The notes beneath the pieces were generated by a model. The model saw nothing but the letters and a program-made list of their open reading frames with translations, was not told the origin of the DNA and did no database searches. Shown here piece after piece: positions 25,606-32,528 of a stretch of DNA of 43,404 bases. The first letter of the stretch is position 1, and each line of letters begins with the position of its first letter. The position numbers and the translations under genes are program-made. Source of the stretch: Kitasatospora sp. Root107 (GTDB lineage: Bacteria > Actinomycetota > Actinomycetes > Streptomycetales > Streptomycetaceae); assembly GCF_001424875.1 (NCBI RefSeq), contig NZ_LMCT01000026.1:2024-45427 (forward strand), in the 5' to 3' direction.

Positions 25606-25992
25606 CTAATCCTCGGCGGTGATGAACTGCTCGTACTGGGCGGCGGTGAGCAGCCCGTCCAGCTGCTTGACGTCGGACATTTCGATCTTGATGATCCAGG
25701 TGCTGTGAGGGTCCGTGTTGATGGCGTCCGGCTCGTCGCTGAGCAGCGTGTTGATCGCGACGACCTTGCCGGAGACCGGTGAGAAAAACTCGGACACCGC
25801 CTTGACCGACTCCACGCTGCCGAAGGGCTCCTCAGCATCGAGCTGGGTGCCCTCCTTCGTCGCCACCTCCACGAAGACGATGTCGCCGAGCTGCTTCTGC
25901 GCGAAGTCCGTCAGACCGACCGAGGCCGTCTTGCCGTCGACCAGGAGCCACTCGTGGTCCTTGGTGTACTTGTACTCAGTGGGGTACGTCAT
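25606..25992 (-). CDS. gcvH: Glycine cleavage system H protein
   Basis: 128 aa, full length. Lipoyl-carrier fold with YTKDHEWLLVDGKTASVGLT, and the lipoylation site Lys64 in GSVESVKAVSEFFSPVSG. AGGGAG precedes ATG 25992 by 6-7 bases. It shuttles the aminomethyl group between the P, T and L proteins of glycine decarboxylation, which releases CO2 and NH3. No gcvP or gcvT is nearby, so this is a stand-alone gene. It may be an extra copy or a lipoate-relay protein. Confidence 0.93.
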   Translation of the reverse strand: MTYPTEYKYTKDHEWLLVDGKTASVGLTDFAQKQLGDIVFVEVATKEGTQLDAEEPFGSVESVKAVSEFFSPVSGKVVAINTLLSDEPDAINTDPHSTWIIKIEMSDVKQLDGLLTAAQYEQFITAED

Positions 25993-26368
25993 GCCAGACT
26001 CCCTGGGTTGTCGGTACGGGCACAGCCTTCCGCAGTTCCCCGGCCCCGAGTGGGACGCTCACTCCAACGAGTGAGCCGCAATCTGGCCGGCTGAGCCGGC
26101 CCGGGGCCGCTGTTCAGCGGGCTTGATGGGCGACAGCTCGACTCCCGGTCCCGATAGGGCAGCTGACGGCTGGTCAGCCTGGATGCAAGCCAAAGCCCCC
26201 GCGCCACGGACCATGCCACTGTGGGCTGCCCGGCCACTCGATGCCTCGGGTCTGGCCGCGGTGCGCGTCGCGGGCGCTCACGTCGTAGGGCGAGACGACG
26301 GCAACGGCGGATGGCCGGCGCGGTCGGCGTCCTGCCAGTGCAGTCGCTCCGGCGTCGCTCCAGTAGTT
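25993..26368. other. Stretch without a supported gene
   Basis: Upstream region of gcvH and downstream flank of the malic-enzyme-like gene. I looked for riboswitch-like structure before gcvH and saw none that I could defend. Confidence 0.3.
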
Positions 26369-26485
26369 CTACGGGAAGATCTGGCGCAGGAGCTGCACCT
26401 GTTCGCCGTCGCCGAGCGCGGGCAGGTAGCGATTCACGCAGCGCAGCAGCAGGTGGGCGTCCTCGCCCGTCTCAGCGTCAAGTAC
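26369..26485 (-). pseudogene. In-frame coding-like tail beyond the malic-enzyme-like stop
   Basis: Directly after the TGA at 26486-26488, and in the same frame, come ~38 residues of good coding character (LDAETGEDAHLLLRCVNRYL, then PALGDGEQVQLLRQIFP), ending in TAG at 26369. There is no start codon with a ribosome site. Either the TGA is a late nonsense change in a longer protein, or this is the remnant of another gene. Confidence 0.35.
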
Positions 26486-27671
26486 TCAGGGGCCGGGAGC
26501 GTCGGCGGCTGCGAGCGCGGCGGTCAGGCCCTGAGTCAGGCCGGGCCGGCCAGCCGGGGGCAGGAGCTGGTGATCCTCGGCGAGGGCGGCCAGCGCGCGG
26601 GCGGTGGCCAGCAGGACCTGTGTGGTGGGGCGGGTGCCGCGGGCGGCTGCGGCGACCAGGGTGGGCAGGACGTGCAGCGGATGGGGATGGCGGTCGGTGG
26701 TGTGCAGCGGCGGCGGGTCCTGCGGGCAGGCCCGCAGCACCGGAGTGCCGTCCGATGGTGCGGGCATCGTGCCGGTCAGGTCGATGAGCAGGTCGGCGGC
26801 GCCCGTGAGGTCGTCGGCCTGCGGCGTGGTCGGGGCGTAGAGGATGAGTTCGCCAACCCCGCTGTCGTGGAGCAGGCCGACGAGGTCACCATTGAAGTGG
26901 GCCCCTACCAGGGCGACCACCGCCTGCTCCGGGGGTCGGCGTCGGCGGGTGAGGGCATTGAGTGCGGCGGCGAGGGTGGCGGTGGCGTGCGCGCTGGCAG
27001 TGTCCACGACCGGGGTGGCGCTGCCGGCGAGGGCTGCGCGGACCGCGGCGGTGTGGGCGGGGTGGGTGTGGGTGAGGCAGATCGCGGCGAAGCCGGGCGC
27101 GAGCGCCCTGGCGGTGGCGGCGAGCGCCTCGGGCCTGGCGGCGTCCAGTGGCACGCAGGTGGACGGCGGTGGACTCCAGTGCGGGCAGCACCATCGGTGC
27201 GGGCAGCGAGCCGAAGTCGTGGACGGCGGTGGCGTTGGAGAGCAGGGCGACGCGTCTGCGCCGGCCGGTGTAGGTGTCGATGCCGTCCGGGTCCAGCAGG
27301 AGGTGGGTGATGACGCGGTGGTCGGCGTCATGGTCCAGGAGTGCGAGGTCGCGGGCCTCGGTGGTCGGCACGCACAGTCGCTGGGTGATCTTGCCGGTCG
27401 CGGCGGTGGTCAGGGCGGGGTCGGCTAGGTGGATCAGGTCCGGGCCGAAGCGGTCCCGCAGCAGGGCCTTGACCTGATGGTGGGTCAGCGGCCCGTCGGT
27501 GTCGATGGTGATGGACTGCAGCCCGGTGTCCGGGTCGATGGCGTGCGAGGTGACGACCAGCCGTCCCGGGGCGGTGAGCATCGCGCCGATCAATGTGCGG
27601 GCGGTGCTCGGGTGGACGTGGGCCCGCAGGCTGTAGGCGGGCCGCAGCCGCTCGAACCAGCCGCTTGTCAT
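26486..27671 (-). pseudogene. Divergent malic-enzyme-like protein with ACT-like N-terminus, frameshifted
   Basis: ATG 27671 overlaps the stop of the PNPOx-like gene (ATGA). Residues ~10-70 look like an ACT-type regulatory domain (YSLRAHVHPSTARTLIGAML). Then comes the order seen in ACT-containing bacterial malic enzymes: GKITQRLCVPTTEARDLALL, RRVALLSNATAVHDFGSLPA, ALESTAVHL, and in the next frame VPLDAARPEALAATARALAP, GFAAICLT, ATLAAALNAL and VVALVGAHFNGDLVGLLHDS. The frame changes at ~27155. Catalytic positions are lost: no Tyr of YTPGVA, EGK replaced by EST, LED by LTH, DDQHGT by DTASAHAT. So even when repaired it would be a non-catalytic homologue. Confidence 0.6.
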
Positions 27672-28087
27672 CGGTGGTCGCGGGTCAGGCGGTGGCCGCT
27701 GACGAGGTCGGGTCGCATCCGCAGCAGGTGCTCGTTGCGGTCGTCGGGCCAGGCGCGCATCGGCACGCGGTAGCGGGCCTGCTCGGCGGGGTCGGTGATC
27801 TGCTCGGCGGGTCCGGTGGCGATGACGATCCAGCCGGTGAGGGTCTCCGCGTCGATCTGCTCGGTCAGGTAGGTGAGACGGGCGGGGTAGTCGTGGCGGC
27901 CGGGCCGGCCCTGCAGTACCCGCACCCGCACGATCAGCCGCCGGTCGTCGAGCAGGTGTCCCAGCACCCGCACGGCAGGCAGGCCCTTGGCGGGGCGCAG
28001 GAGGCTGCCGGCTGTCACCGAGCCGAGCAGGGCCAGTGCCTCCTGTTCGGGCAGGGCGGCCAGCTGAGGCACGGGCAGGTGGTTCAC
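27668..28087 (-). CDS. Pyridoxamine 5'-phosphate oxidase-like FMN/heme-binding fold protein
   Basis: 139 aa split-barrel protein: QEALALLGSVTAGSLLRPAK, GLPAVRVLGHLLDDRRLIVR, then TLTGWIVIATGPAEQITDPA. This order matches PNPOx-like proteins with a signature ATG-x-A-E-x-I-x-D-x-x-E. GTG 28087 follows AGGAGG by 7 bases and overlaps the stop of the preceding small gene (GTGA). Its own stop overlaps the ATG of the malic-enzyme-like gene, so the three form a tightly coupled operon. Cofactor unknown. Confidence 0.75.
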   Translation of the reverse strand: MNHLPVPQLAALPEQEALALLGSVTAGSLLRPAKGLPAVRVLGHLLDDRRLIVRVRVLQGRPGRHDYPARLTYLTEQIDAETLTGWIVIATGPAEQITDPAEQARYRVPMRAWPDDRNEHLLRMRPDLVSGHRLTRDHR

Positions 28088-28275
28088 CTGTCGTCCTCCT
28101 GCCTGGGCTCCTTCACCGGGTCGATCCCGCGGGCTCGGCACAGGCGCTCGGCATCGTCGAGATCCACCGAGTACAGGGCGACCAGCCAGGCGTCCTGCTG
28201 TTCACTTGCCTCGGCGAGGGCCCAGGTCAGCCTGTCCGTCCGGGCTCGCAGCGCGTCCTCGGTCTCCTCGCTCAT
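28084..28275 (-). CDS. Small acidic/basic helical protein, first gene of operon
   Basis: 63 aa (MSEETEDALRARTDRLTWAL, EASEQQDAWLVALYSVDLDD, AERLCRARGIDPVKEPRQED). Helical with a heptad-like N-terminal half, no known family. AGGAG lies ~9 bases before ATG 28275 (a GTG at 28278 is also possible). Couples by GTGA overlap to the PNPOx-like gene. Small size and first position suggest an accessory or regulatory role. Confidence 0.65.
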   Translation of the reverse strand: MSEETEDALRARTDRLTWALAEASEQQDAWLVALYSVDLDDAERLCRARGIDPVKEPRQEDDR

Positions 28276-28320
28276 CACTCACAGGCTCCTGTTCGTCCCC
28301 GCCGGGCTGGTCACAAGAAC

Positions 28321-28351
28321 GGCCGCCCCGGCGTCGGCTTCCGGGGCGGCC
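28321..28351. other. Strong GC hairpin in divergent intergenic region
   Basis: GGCCGCCCCGG, 9-base loop, CCGGGGCGGCC: perfect 11-base stem. It sits between divergent genes (28275 leftward, 28414 rightward), so it is not at a gene end. It may act in the 5' untranslated region of the leftward operon or be a transcription roadblock. Confidence 0.5.
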
Positions 28352-28368
28352 GCTGTCTACGGACCTTA

Positions 28369-28392
28369 GCAGTTGCTAACATTGGCAACTGC
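28369..28392. promoter_or_regulatory. Candidate ArsR-type operator
   Basis: GCAGTTGC, 8 bases, GCAACTGC: perfect 8-base dyad in an AT-richer patch, containing TTGCTAA (28373-28379). A related TTGCTAA...TTGATAA pair precedes the second arsR gene (28985-29007). Covers the divergent promoters of the malic-like operon and the STAS-side genes. Confidence 0.5.
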
Positions 28393-28413
28393 GAGGGATG
28401 GAAGGAGATGGGG

Positions 28414-28594
28414 ATGCGTATCTCTGCGAGTCGCGGTACCGGGTCGCCCGTCGTGCCACGCCAGGAGTGCGGCACTGTGCGGCGCCGCTCTGCTCCCGGC
28501 GGGCACGGACCCCGCCCGCGGCTCGGGCATCCTCATCTCCCCGCTCGCCCCGCTCGCGCCCGACGTCACGCCGGGCCCCCGGTACCCGGCGTGA
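28414..28594 (+). pseudogene. Short frameshifted ORF before STAS gene
   Basis: ATG 28414 has GAAGGAG 6 bases upstream. It starts MRISASRGTGSPVVPRQEC, after which the GC3 signal passes to another frame (CGAALLPAGTDPARGSGILI, ending RYPA at 28594). A switch at ~28475 would restore one ORF of ~60 residues. No family recognised. The good ribosome site is the main support. Confidence 0.3.
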
Positions 28595-28604
28595 CAGGGC
28601 GGCG

Positions 28605-28961
28605 ATGACCATGCAATGGCACTTCGAGGAGCACGGCGGCACCGGCGTGCTGTCCCTGTCGGGCTTCCTGGGCGAGCGGGTCGTCCACCGCTTCCACGGG
28701 GCGTTCGCCTGGGCGTGCGCCCGCTCGACGGGCGCCCTCGTCCTGGACCTGACCACCCTGCGCGGCATCAGCGCCGATGGCGAGCGCGCGATCGCAGCAG
28801 CTGCCGCGACCCTGCCGGCCGACCGCACCCCGCTCGCCGTCTGCGGCCTCACGGGCCAGCCGGCCGCGCTGCTGACCGGCGGCGCCTGCCCGGCCCGCTT
28901 GCGCCTGCACCCGGACCTGGACGCCGCGTTGGCCGCGACCTGCTCGAACCGGTCCGCGTGA
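28605..28961 (+). CDS. STAS-domain protein (anti-sigma-factor antagonist-like)
   Basis: 118 aa. STAS fold: HFEEHGGTGVLSLSGFLGER, then STGALVLDLTTLRGISADGE, followed by a helix and PLAVCGLTGQPAALL. The Ser/Asp in GISADGE occupies the position phosphorylated in SpoIIAA/RsbV. A kinase partner could be the HATPase protein encoded at 23641-24108. AGGGCGG precedes ATG 28605. Upstream of the second ArsR gene in the same direction (gap 93). Confidence 0.75.
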   Translation: MTMQWHFEEHGGTGVLSLSGFLGERVVHRFHGAFAWACARSTGALVLDLTTLRGISADGERAIAAAAATLPADRTPLAVCGLTGQPAALLTGGACPARLRLHPDLDAALAATCSNRSA

Positions 28962-28984
28962 GCGTCGATAGCCGTCCGGCGTGA

Positions 28985-29007
28985 TTGCTAAAGTCAACAA
29001 TTGATAA
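28985..29007 (+). promoter_or_regulatory. TTGCTAA/TTGATAA direct repeat before second arsR
   Basis: TTGCTAA (28985) and TTGATAA (29001) are separated by 16 bases in an AT-rich island 48 bases upstream of GTG 29055. They share TTGCTAA with the dyad at 28369-28392. Candidate autoregulatory site. Confidence 0.4.
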
Positions 29008-29054
29008 TCTTCTGAGACCTCAGACCTCATGAGGGCGACCGAGACGGTGGCACG

Positions 29055-29486
29055 GTGAACGTCGACACTCCGCAGCCCGCACCCGCGGGCGACAACGTCC
29101 AACCCACCGCTCCGCCCCGGGAACCGAACGCGGTGAGCACCCCGCTCTACCAGCTCAAGGCGGAGTTCTTCAAAACCCTCGGCCACCCGATCCGCATCCG
29201 CGTCCTGGAACTCCTCAGCGAACGCGAGCAGGCCGTCGCCGAACTCCTGCCCGAGATCGGCGTCGAAGCCGCCCACCTCTCCCAGCAACTCGCCGTCCTG
29301 CGCCGCGCCAAACTCGTCGCCACCCGCCGCGAAGGCGTCAGCGTCGTCTACAGCCTCACCAGCCCCGAGGTCGCCGACCTCCTCAAGGTCGCCCGCAGCA
29401 TCCTGTCCGGCGTCATCGCCGGCCAAGCCGAACTCCTCGAAGACCTCCGCTCCACCCGGCCGACCACGCACCGCGCGGCCTCCTGA
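29055..29486 (+). CDS. ArsR family transcriptional regulator (copy 2)
   Basis: 143 aa from GTG 29055, or 117 aa from GTG 29133, which matches the start of copy 1. Winged helix: STPLYQLKAEFFKTLGHPIR, LLPEIGVEAAHLSQQLAVLR, wing RREGVSVVYSLTSPEVADLL. It is clearly the paralogue of the ArsR protein at 21541, with the same N-terminal TPLYQ-K-AEFF-TLGHP and recognition helix HLSQQLAVLRR/SLSQQLAVLRR. The extra Pro-rich N-terminus may be untranslated. No metal-binding Cys. Confidence 0.85.
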   Translation: MNVDTPQPAPAGDNVQPTAPPREPNAVSTPLYQLKAEFFKTLGHPIRIRVLELLSEREQAVAELLPEIGVEAAHLSQQLAVLRRAKLVATRREGVSVVYSLTSPEVADLLKVARSILSGVIAGQAELLEDLRSTRPTTHRAAS

Positions 29487-29837
29487 ACCAGACAGCGACG
29501 CCGCGCGATTCAGCAGCAGCTCACCGGTCAGCTGGCGCCGGCCGCGCGACTGCGGTGGCCGAGGACCAATGTGCGACCAGCAGCAGACCCACCACGCCCG
29601 CCGACCAGTTACACCTGGCCCACCGCCCCGTAGTGGTGGACCGCTCGGGGTGGCCGGGCCCGAACACCGCCCGGCTACCCCGAATCCGTTCCGCCTCGGT
29701 GAGATCTACGGCGTGTTTCGAAAGACCTGCGCGGGTCGCGCGAGTCGATATCGCCGACACGTGACTGTCCGTGTCTTCGAGTAGGTTCTGTCCGTTCGGC
29801 CTGACAAGCGGTCATTTGAGTTGAGGGATTCGCCCTA
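29487..29837. other. Stretch without a supported gene
   Basis: Contains the promoter region of the DUF1877 gene. Short frames on both strands (e.g. minus 29600-29760) have poor codon bias, and I assign nothing. Confidence 0.3.
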
Positions 29838-30323
29838 GTGAGCATCTACCTGCACCTTCGTGCCGTGGCTGAGTCCGGGATCCGGGACGACCACACCTGG
29901 CTCGCTGCGTTCATGTCTGAAGCTTGGGAAAACGACGAAGCCGAGTACGCAGCGGGCATCGCCCACTCGATCAACAAGAGCTGGAACGCTGTCCACGACC
30001 TCTACGCCGCCGCCGATGCCCTCTGTGCAGACGGCGACGAGTCCTGGAATCTGCCGATCTACGGCGGCCGCCCTGTGCCCCACAGCGCCGATGCGGACCC
30101 CTCCCATCCCCCGCTGATGCTTCTGGAGCCGACCGGGGTGTCACAGGCCGCGCGATTCCTTACGACTGTCTCTTTCGACGAGCTGTGGAACGTTGTCGGT
30201 GCCAGGTTCAGTGACGTCGGCTGGGCCAGACAGGAGTACCTCGAACATCATCGGGACCTCCAAGAGTTCTATGGGCAGGCGGCTTCGGCAGGTCACGCCG
30301 TGGTCAAAGCGGTGTGGGCTTGA
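29838..30323 (+). CDS. DUF1877 family protein
   Basis: 161 aa. DUF1877/YfbM-like layout: MSIYLHLRAVAESGIRD, IAHSINKSWNAVHDLY, PPLMLLEPTGVSQAARFLTT and EFYGQAASAGHAVVKAVWA. GTG start at 29838. Soluble; often encoded in polymorphic-toxin immunity islands, but the biochemical role is undefined. The IS5-family element follows directly after the stop. Confidence 0.85.
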   Translation: MSIYLHLRAVAESGIRDDHTWLAAFMSEAWENDEAEYAAGIAHSINKSWNAVHDLYAAADALCADGDESWNLPIYGGRPVPHSADADPSHPPLMLLEPTGVSQAARFLTTVSFDELWNVVGARFSDVGWARQEYLEHHRDLQEFYGQAASAGHAVVKAVWA

Positions 30324-30327
30324 GACG

Positions 30328-31240
30328 TGGCCACGTGCTGGTCTCAGCCATTCGTTGATGGCTGCGACGAGCACAGTCGTCTCGTAGCGGACCGCGAGTT
30401 TGTCGTACGGGGGTGGCCACAGCGCGGTGTCTCTTGAGGCGGTTGATCCCGCACTCGACTGCGTGGCGCTCGCGGTAGTCGACCGGGTCGAAGTGCGGCG
30501 GTCGGCCGCCGCGGGAGCCGAGCTTTCGGCGGTTGCGTGCCTGGTCGGCCTTGTCGGGGATGGTGCCGCGGATCCCGCGGCGGCGCAGGTAGGCGCGGCT
30601 CTTGAACGCACGCGCACCTTCGCGAGGACGGGGACGAACTGCGGGCTGTCACCGGCCTGCCCCGCGGTCAGGACGAGCGCCAGCGGGCGGCACCGGCGGT
30701 CGGCGGCGAGATGGACCCTGCTGGTCAGCCCGCCCCGTGACCCTCGAGCAGGGCCTGCTTCAGACGGAGCTTGCGTCGCAAGGGACCTGCCTGCGCTCGT
30801 CTTGTCCGTTCTGTTCCTGCGACTCGCCCCCTTTTTGTCGGGCCGTCTCCTGCTCGCGTGCGGCCTCCTCCAGGGCCTGCATGATCTCCTCGTCCACGAG
30901 CATCCCGGCACTGTCGTGGTGCGCGCGGACGGTTGTGGAGTCCACGCTGACCAGCGAGAGGTCCGCCTTCCCTTCGCGGGCGGCCTCGGCGATGAGGCCT
31001 TCGAGCAGGGCGCTGAACACGCCGGCCTCCCGCCAGACCCGGAACCGGCCGAAGACCGTGGACCAGGGGCCGAACTCGTCAGGCATCTCCCGCCACTGGG
31101 CGCTGGAACGGAACCGCCAGATCGCCCCCTCGAACTGGTCACGGAGCCGTTGGGGGTAGGGCCCGAACCTGCCGATCGGCAGACAGGGCTCGATCAAACT
31201 CCGCTGCTCGTCCGTGAGTTGCCTGCGCGTCATATCGGAG
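30328..31240 (-). mobile_element. IS5-family insertion element, transposase broken by several frameshifts
   Basis: Starting at ATG 31233, ORF A reads RRQLTDEQRSLIEPCLPIGR, WREMPDEFGPWSTVFGRF and SLVSVDSTTVRAHHDSAGM, with the first catalytic Asp. At ~30800 the signal changes frame to GPARGSRGGLTSRVHLAADR, RPLALVLTAGQAGDSPQFVP. At ~30600 it changes again to RAYLRRRGIRGTIPDKADQA and SRGGRPPHFDPVDYRERHAV, and near 30410 back to YDKLAVRYETTVLVAAINEW. One programmed ORFA/ORFB shift is normal in this family; three breaks mean the copy is dead. Terminal inverted repeats could not be fixed with confidence. Confidence 0.85.
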
Positions 31241-31254
31241 CCGTTCTGCTCAGG

Positions 31255-31430
31255 TGAGGGTGGCCAGTCCGTGCAGGGCTGCCCAGAACGTTTCGGTGAA
31301 CGGTGGCCGGGTTCAGTCCCAGGAGGAAGGCGATGCGGGCCGGTCCCCAGCGGCGGAGGACGCGGACCTTGATGATCCTGCGCACGGTGCGGGTCGGGGT
31401 CCGGCGCGGGCTGTGCGCGGCTGGCTGGAC
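31255..31430 (-). mobile_element. IS481-like transposase N-terminal HTH fragment
   Basis: The minus strand encodes HSPRRTPTRTVRRIIKVRVL, then RRWGPARIAFLLGLNPATVH: the second helix-turn-helix of IS481 transposases, which precedes the integrase core. No DDE core follows (31230-31255 runs into the IS5 element). Nested debris of two unrelated insertion elements. Confidence 0.6.
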
Positions 31431-31521
31431 CGGTCCGCTCTGGCGGCGTGTGCCGGTCCGTTGGTACTGAACCGTCGCGCGGGCTGACGGCGTCTCGTCC
31501 GGTAGGGCGGGGCGGTGGGGC

Positions 31522-31720
31522 TCATCGGGCGCTCCGATCGTACAACCACTGGTCCACCTCGGCCTCCAGGTCCGGTGGGCCGTCGAGCAGGGATCAATCC
31601 GCCAACGGTTCGGCGGGGATCGGCAGAAGGCCAGCGGCGTACTCGATCGCCAGCTCCTCCGGCGTGCGGCCCAGCACGGCGGCCAGGTCCCGCAGGATCT
31701 GCGCCGGACACGGTGACACT
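31522..31720 (-). pseudogene. Unidentified ORF with an in-frame stop
   Basis: Minus-strand coding-like frame: ILRDLAAVLGRTPEELAIEY, AAGLLPIPAEPLAD, TGA (31594-31596), SLLDGPPDLEAEVDQWLYDR, stop 31522. Codon use on both sides of the TGA is alike, so this is one gene interrupted by a nonsense codon and truncated upstream. Family unknown. Confidence 0.4.
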
Positions 31721-31757
31721 CGCAGTGATCGACAGCTGCGCCTGCGGCTCCGGGACG

Positions 31758-31971
31758 AGGGAGCATCCGCGCGCGTGCGGGCTGATATGCCGCGGGGGTC
31801 GCGCCGTTGAGGAAGAAGGGGGCAGCCTCGCGCAGCGGGGATGCTCCCTTGGAGTACAAGAGCCCCGTTGACGACCCAGAGTCGGGCCCCCGCACGCGCG
31901 GGGATGGCCCCGTGGGAGGGGCTGTTGGAGCAGAGAAGTATCGGCCGATTGGGTGTCTGGCCGGATGGCCA
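31758..31971. CRISPR. Degenerate CRISPR-like repeat cluster (type I-E-like), no cas genes
   Basis: Repeat-like units resemble the Streptomyces I-E consensus (GC palindrome then GGGGATG-x-x-CCC). Unit at 31820-31848 ends AGCGGGGATGCTCCC. Unit at 31883-31911 has CCCCGCACGCGCGGGGATGG. A weaker unit ends CCGGATGGCC at 31961-31970, exactly 61 bases after the matching GGATGGCC. A unit in opposite orientation lies at ~31758-31786 (GGGAGCATCCGCGCGCGTGC). Periods of 60-63 bases fit 29-base repeats and ~32-base spacers. Too degenerate and short to be active. Confidence 0.45.
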
Positions 31972-32012
31972 TCATGTCGGCGGCTCTGCCCGTCACCTGG
32001 TGACCATCGTGT

Positions 32013-32052
32013 CCCTGCCCAGTAGCCACCTTTTTGTGCGTACTGGGCAGGG
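32013..32052. other. Perfect 12-base inverted repeat with T-rich loop
   Basis: CCCTGCCCAGTA, 16-base loop containing TTTTT, TACTGGGCAGGG. It lies 55 bases beyond the end of the HxlR gene. May be its terminator or a protein-binding site; the loop T-run is unusual for this genome. Confidence 0.5.
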
Positions 32053-32106
32053 CGTGCGGGTGCGACGAGACTGATACCCAGAAGGGCGAAGGGAGATGAC
32101 AGCAGG

Positions 32107-32475
32107 TCAGGAGGCCGACAGTTCGACCTGCCCGGCCTGCTCGGCCGCCATCCGGTCGAGGCGTTCGTGGCCCAGGTCGGAGACTGGGCCGAGGGCCTCG
32201 GAGAGGCGGCGGGCGAAGTCGGTCAGCGAGTAGACCGTCTTCAGCGGAAGGACGTCGTGCACCTCACGGTGCACCAGGCCGTCGGACTCCATCTCGCGCA
32301 GGGCCTGGGTGAGGACCTTCTCACTGAGGCCGGGCAGCCGTCGGCGGAGTTCGGCGGGGCGGTGCGGGCCGGCCTCCAGCAGCCAGAGCAGCGACGTCTT
32401 CCACTTGCCGTCGATCACGGCGATCGCTGCGGTCACCCCGCACACGTTCGGGTTCACGGCCTGACTGCGCGTCAT
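32107..32475 (-). CDS. HxlR family transcriptional regulator
   Basis: 122 aa winged helix: GKWKTSLLWLLEAGPHRPAE, LRRRLPGLSEKVLTQALREM, ESDGLVHREVHDVLPLKTVY. A single Cys12 near the N-terminus (NPNVCGVTAAIAVIDG) occupies the redox/electrophile-sensing position of HypR/YodB-like members. Divergent from an imine-reductase-like oxidoreductase with 53 bases between start codons, the standard regulator-target layout of this family. Confidence 0.9.
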   Translation of the reverse strand: MTRSQAVNPNVCGVTAAIAVIDGKWKTSLLWLLEAGPHRPAELRRRLPGLSEKVLTQALREMESDGLVHREVHDVLPLKTVYSLTDFARRLSEALGPVSDLGHERLDRMAAEQAGQVELSAS

Positions 32476-32528
32476 CTCTTCTCCCCAGCACCATCGTTGT
32501 CCACCACCATGTCTACAGGAGATGAAGT

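Noticed and set aside
26123..27310. Plus-strand open frame of 395 codons
   Set aside because: Antisense shadow of the malic-enzyme-like gene with low-complexity Gly/Arg composition.
28321..28351. Intrinsic terminator
   Set aside because: The hairpin lies between divergent starts, not at a gene end, so it was recorded as an unexplained structure instead.
30328..31430. Composite transposon formed by the IS5 and IS481 pieces
   Set aside because: The two elements are unrelated, both broken, and no paired ends or target duplications were found.
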